The translations under genes were made by a program, and so were the position numbers. This document shows, one piece after another, positions 61,200 through 64,000 of a stretch of 64,000 bases of DNA; positions within the stretch are counted from its first letter, which is position 1; every line of letters begins with the position of its first letter. The DNA comes from an uncultured Pirellulaceae bacterium (lineage in GTDB: Bacteria > Planctomycetota > Planctomycetia > Pirellulales > Pirellulaceae): the NCBI GenBank assembly GCA_937941455.1, contig CALDHM010000029.1:99184-163183 (forward strand), read 5' to 3'. Under the pieces are notes generated by a model. That model made no database searches. It worked only from the letters and a program-made list of their open reading frames with translations, and had not been told where the DNA came from.

Positions 61200-62444
61200 T
61201 CAAGCGGCAGATTGTTCATGCAGTCGGCTCGCGGCCCGCGCCACGGCCACTTGATTTTCAGTCTGCGCTCCCAAACAAGCAAGGATATAACACGCTGCCC
61301 GATCGGTCGCTCCCGCGCTGGCGACCTGCTCACGGATACGCCTTAGCCAGTCGCGATTCGCTTGCCTTGCCCCCTCATCCGCAAACCAAACGCTCATGCG
61401 GGCGGCGGCCGCTGCCGAACAGTCTGTGGCCGTCAAATACTCGGGCATCGGCACCAGCTCGGCCCCGGGCATGTCTGGGTCGTAAGCTCCCCGTCCGCCT
61501 CGTTCGATGCGGTCCGTCGCCAGCAAATTCACCAGTGTGATGTACCGGCAGCGGATGAAAAATTTTTGCAGGACAAACGCCAATTTCGACACCCGATAAA
61601 TAATAATCGTCGGCACCAAATGGTACATCAGTTCCAGAGATACCGAACCGCTACAAGCTAAACATCCATCGGCCGTTCGCATCAACTCGTCCGTCTTGCC
61701 TTGATAGACGCCGATAGCCAACCCTCGAGCCGCGACATCCGCCACGATCTGCCGGCGATGCGATTCCTTGAAAGCCCCGACTGAAATCTGCACCGGCTGC
61801 TGCGACGCGATCATCAGGGCTGCGTCGCGCAATGTCGGCCAATGCCGCTCGACTTCGGCATCGCGAGATCCGGGCAGCAAAAGCAAGTGACGTTTATGCT
61901 CCGTTCGCATGCGTTGGCAAAAGTCTTCGTCACATTTTCGGCATCCCAGATCATCGAAGAAGGGATGCCCCACGAATTGAGCCCGAACACCGCGCTGCGC
62001 GAACCAAGCCTCTTCGAACGGCAATTTGCACAGAACGTGATCGACCAACCGTTTCAGCTTGCGAACGCGCCAGGGAGCCCAAGCCCACATCTGCGGCACC
62101 CCGTAGTAAAACACGGGAATTCCATATTTTTTGGCGCGCCTCGCGATCTGCCAGTTGAATCCGGGATAATCGATCAGCACAACCGCATCGACTTGATCGC
62201 GGCGAAAGATCACCTCTGCCTCGCGCAAGTAGGAACGAAACCTACCGTAATTTTTGATGACCGACCACAAAAACATGACGGCCAACTGCGTCAGATCAGC
62301 CACCAGACGGCAGCCGGCCTCCGCCATCCTCGGGCCGCCGAAACCTAGACACTCAATCTCTGGGCACAATGTCCGCAACCGAGTCACCAAATTCGCGCCG
62401 TGAATATCGCCGCTAGGTTCTCCGACGGAAATAAAAATCTTCAT
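61200..62444 (-). CDS. lpxB: Lipid-A-disaccharide synthase
   Basis: LpxB joins UDP-diacylglucosamine to lipid X to form the lipid A disaccharide at the inner membrane. The 414-residue protein has the family N-terminus IFISVGEPSGDIHGANLVTR, GGPRMAEAGCRL, VVLIDYPGFNWQIARRAKKY, YYGVPQMWAWAPWRVRKLKR, VGHPFFDDL, LLLPGSRDAEVERHWPTLRD and LACSGSVSLELMYHLVPTII. All main motifs are in place. The C-terminus is about 30 residues longer than E. coli LpxB. It is evidence for lipid A and an outer membrane. Confidence 0.95.
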   Translation of the reverse strand: MKIFISVGEPSGDIHGANLVTRLRTLCPEIECLGFGGPRMAEAGCRLVADLTQLAVMFLWSVIKNYGRFRSYLREAEVIFRRDQVDAVVLIDYPGFNWQIARRAKKYGIPVFYYGVPQMWAWAPWRVRKLKRLVDHVLCKLPFEEAWFAQRGVRAQFVGHPFFDDLGCRKCDEDFCQRMRTEHKRHLLLLPGSRDAEVERHWPTLRDAALMIASQQPVQISVGAFKESHRRQIVADVAARGLAIGVYQGKTDELMRTADGCLACSGSVSLELMYHLVPTIIIYRVSKLAFVLQKFFIRCRYITLVNLLATDRIERGGRGAYDPDMPGAELVPMPEYLTATDCSAAAAARMSVWFADEGARQANRDWLRRIREQVASAGATDRAACYILACLGAQTENQVAVARAASRLHEQSAA

Positions 62445-62698
62445 CGTGATGACTTCTCCGATCGAGCGTTAGTCTCGACGGGAACCTTCCTTGATTAAAA
62501 CTTCGATGCACCAGGTTGGGACTCGAATCCGTCTGCTGGGTGGATAAACTTACGAGCAAGAATTCGCTGCCATCCGGCGCGCTTTGCTCCGCGTTGATGC
62601 AAACGTTCCGGCCGCCGATCGCTCAACAGTATTGCCGAATTCTGCCGATCGATACCAGAGCAAATTTGAGCCTTTTTTGCTCGCTAATCCCTAACAAA

Positions 62699-64000
62699 TC
62701 AATTCACAAAACGCCAACGCCCTACCAAACCATCGTCCAAATCCACATAGTACAGCAGTCCGTCGGGGCCGAGTTTGATCTTCACAACCATCCGGTGGTT
62801 GTTGGCGAAGGTCGACACGGCATTGACCGATCCATTGGCATTGAATTGCACGCGGCTGACAATCCCTCGCCCTAAATCGTTGAAGAACACATTCCCTTGG
62901 TAAATCGCTGGATAGGCTTGCCCCCAGTACACATCTCCGCCGACGATCGCGTTGATGCCTGTGGAGTGATTCAATGCGAAAATCGCCGGCGTCGCGTTCC
63001 CACCCGCTGCGTAAAATGCTTGCGCCTCGGGCAGATTTTGGTAACCACCAGTCCTCAAGTTGGTTCCACTCCCCCCTTCGTACCACGGCCAACCGAAGTT
63101 CGCGCCCGCGGGAGCCGAGTTCAACTCCTCCCATTGTCCCCATCCCACATCGCCTATAAACAAGCGACCATTGCCCGGATGTAACGAGATTCTGAACGGA
63201 TTTCGCAAACCATATTGAAACACCTTTGAGCGATTGGCGGCCGGATCCCCATTGAAAAAGGGATTCGATGGCAAACCGTTGCCCGTCAACGGATCGATTC
63301 GCAGAATTTTTCCAGAGAGATTATCGACTTCCTGTACTCGCTTCGTCCGCGGGTCAACTTGGTTGTACGACGCGCCGTCACCAATCGACACATACAAGGC
63401 ACCGTCCGGGCCAAACGCGAGATCACCAATCGTATGCGACTCGCTGTCGGAATTGATAAAATCCCGCAAATGAGTGCCGTTGGGCAAAACCCCTGCAGCT
63501 GGCTCATTGAAATCGGTCGTGCTATTGACGAACGCGTTGAAGTTTTGCCAGGTGCTGTTGTTGCCCAACACAACCACTTCGCTATTCGGGACGATCGTCG
63601 TGTAGTTCGTGGCTGCATCCGCGGTGACACGCGTCAAGCGTCCCGCCCGATTCCCCCGGCCGTCAGGACCTGCCAACGACCCCGCAGGCTGCTGGAACAC
63701 TTGCGGCGGATCGTAGGTGTACAACAGATAGACATAGGGCACACTGGGAAAACTCGGATGCACCGCCAATCCCAACAACCCTCGATCGCGCACTCCATTC
63801 ACCCGATCCCGAAAATCAAGCAACGGAGTCGTAAGTAGAACGCCGTTCTGCACCACCCGTACGATGCCTCGCTGCTCGGCGATGTACATCAAACTGCCAT
63901 CGGGAGAAAAGTCCACGGTGGTCGGCTGGCTCAGGCCCGTGATCACGTTCTGAGCTTGCAAATTGCCCCCGGGCGTCATCGGGGGCGACTCGGCGGGGTA
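62699..64000 (-). CDS. Soluble glucose/sorbosone dehydrogenase-type beta-propeller (partial)
   Basis: The reading frame runs from the stop at 62699 to the window edge and stays open past the ATG at 63979, so the 5' end is missing. At least 434 residues are visible. The beta-propeller repeats and motifs are of the PQQ-dependent soluble aldose dehydrogenase family: ITGLSQPTTVDFSPDGSLMY, DRGLLGLAVHPSFPSVPYVY, SHTIGDLAFGPDGALYVSIG, DNLSGKILRIDPLTGNGLPS, YGLRNPFRISLHPGNGRLFI and GANFGWPWYEGG. These enzymes oxidise sugars or aldehydes in the periplasm. Many planctomycete versions are parts of longer surface proteins. Cofactor and substrate are not confirmed. Confidence 0.88.
   Translation of the reverse strand, partial: YPAESPPMTPGGNLQAQNVITGLSQPTTVDFSPDGSLMYIAEQRGIVRVVQNGVLLTTPLLDFRDRVNGVRDRGLLGLAVHPSFPSVPYVYLLYTYDPPQVFQQPAGSLAGPDGRGNRAGRLTRVTADAATNYTTIVPNSEVVVLGNNSTWQNFNAFVNSTTDFNEPAAGVLPNGTHLRDFINSDSESHTIGDLAFGPDGALYVSIGDGASYNQVDPRTKRVQEVDNLSGKILRIDPLTGNGLPSNPFFNGDPAANRSKVFQYGLRNPFRISLHPGNGRLFIGDVGWGQWEELNSAPAGANFGWPWYEGGSGTNLRTGGYQNLPEAQAFYAAGGNATPAIFALNHSTGINAIVGGDVYWGQAYPAIYQGNVFFNDLGRGIVSRVQFNANGSVNAVSTFANNHRMVVKIKLGPDGLLYYVDLDDGLVGRWRFVN

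Noticed and set aside
62500..62560. tRNA-like GGACTCGAATCC stretch
   Set aside because: The T-arm-like word is not accompanied by acceptor, D-arm or anticodon stems at the right distances on either strand.
1..64000. CRISPR arrays, prophage or defence gene clusters
   Set aside because: I saw no regularly spaced direct repeats, cas-like motifs, integrases, restriction enzymes or toxin-antitoxin pairs on either strand.

Overview
The window most likely comes from a planctomycete, probably of the Pirellulaceae (Rhodopirellula/Blastopirellula type). This is inferred from gene content and not from any search. The main pointers are a cytochrome-domain DUF1549/DUF1553 protein followed by its DUF1501 Tat-exported partner, a 32-residue Lys/Arg-rich mini-protein, an EF-G-like GTPase beside the classical metabolic genes, and several dispersed palindromic intergenic repeats. 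Genes lie on both strands in short transcription units, separated by non-coding stretches that are often 300-600 bp long. I saw no rRNA, tRNA, CRISPR array, prophage or intact insertion sequence.

Left end (1-3350): a decay zone. An acyltransferase-3 gene, an ABC-2 permease and its ATPase are all recognisable on the minus strand but are broken by in-frame stops and frameshifts. One stop replaces the Walker A lysine of the ATPase. The GntR/YtrA-type regulator at the head of the ABC operon is still intact, with a TGTG...CACA pseudo-palindrome over its start. Next come a lipoprotein (3548-4183) and a two-gene RND efflux system (4626-9232). After it lies an Ala-rich, apparently decayed gene (about 9245-9985).

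10-32 kb: mostly housekeeping and biosynthetic genes. They are a coiled-coil secreted protein, purF, a class I aminotransferase, trmB, the 32-aa basic protein, trpD, a nucleoside hydrolase, an HtrA-type protease, a DksA-like zinc protein, a large acidic protein with a C-terminal membrane anchor, a sugar-phosphate isomerase-like protein and queF. Then follow queE (divergent from queF), a duplicated 10-TM permease, ilvE, an EF-G paralogue, a TMEM220-like protein, a YacP-type nuclease, cysE and a sulfotransferase. The queuosine genes queF and queE face apart across about 215 bp.

32-43 kb: a small HTH-like basic protein, a YfhO-type membrane protein downstream of the DUF1501 and PSD1-type pair, an inositol-monophosphatase family enzyme, an NrnA-like DHH phosphoesterase, ribF and a soluble orphan histidine kinase.

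44-64 kb: rpsO-pnp, with PNPase carrying an unusual acidic plus RGG-rich tail of about 150 residues; a Spy/CpxP-like secreted protein; a second DksA-like protein; clpX with a clear terminator; a SHOCT membrane protein; an Ig-like secreted protein; apgM; a DinB-like protein; and a 22-cysteine secreted protein. The right end holds an mlaEFD lipid-transport operon, a site-2-protease-like M50 enzyme, lpxB, and a soluble glucose dehydrogenase-type beta-propeller that runs off the window. LpxB together with MlaEFD indicates a Gram-negative outer membrane with lipid A.

The most noteworthy items are the PNPase tail, the 32-aa gene, the Cys-rich protein, the EF-G paralogue with a changed G3 motif, the nonsense-riddled left end and two families of palindromic repeats. 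I did not find a convincing new multi-gene defence or metabolic system.
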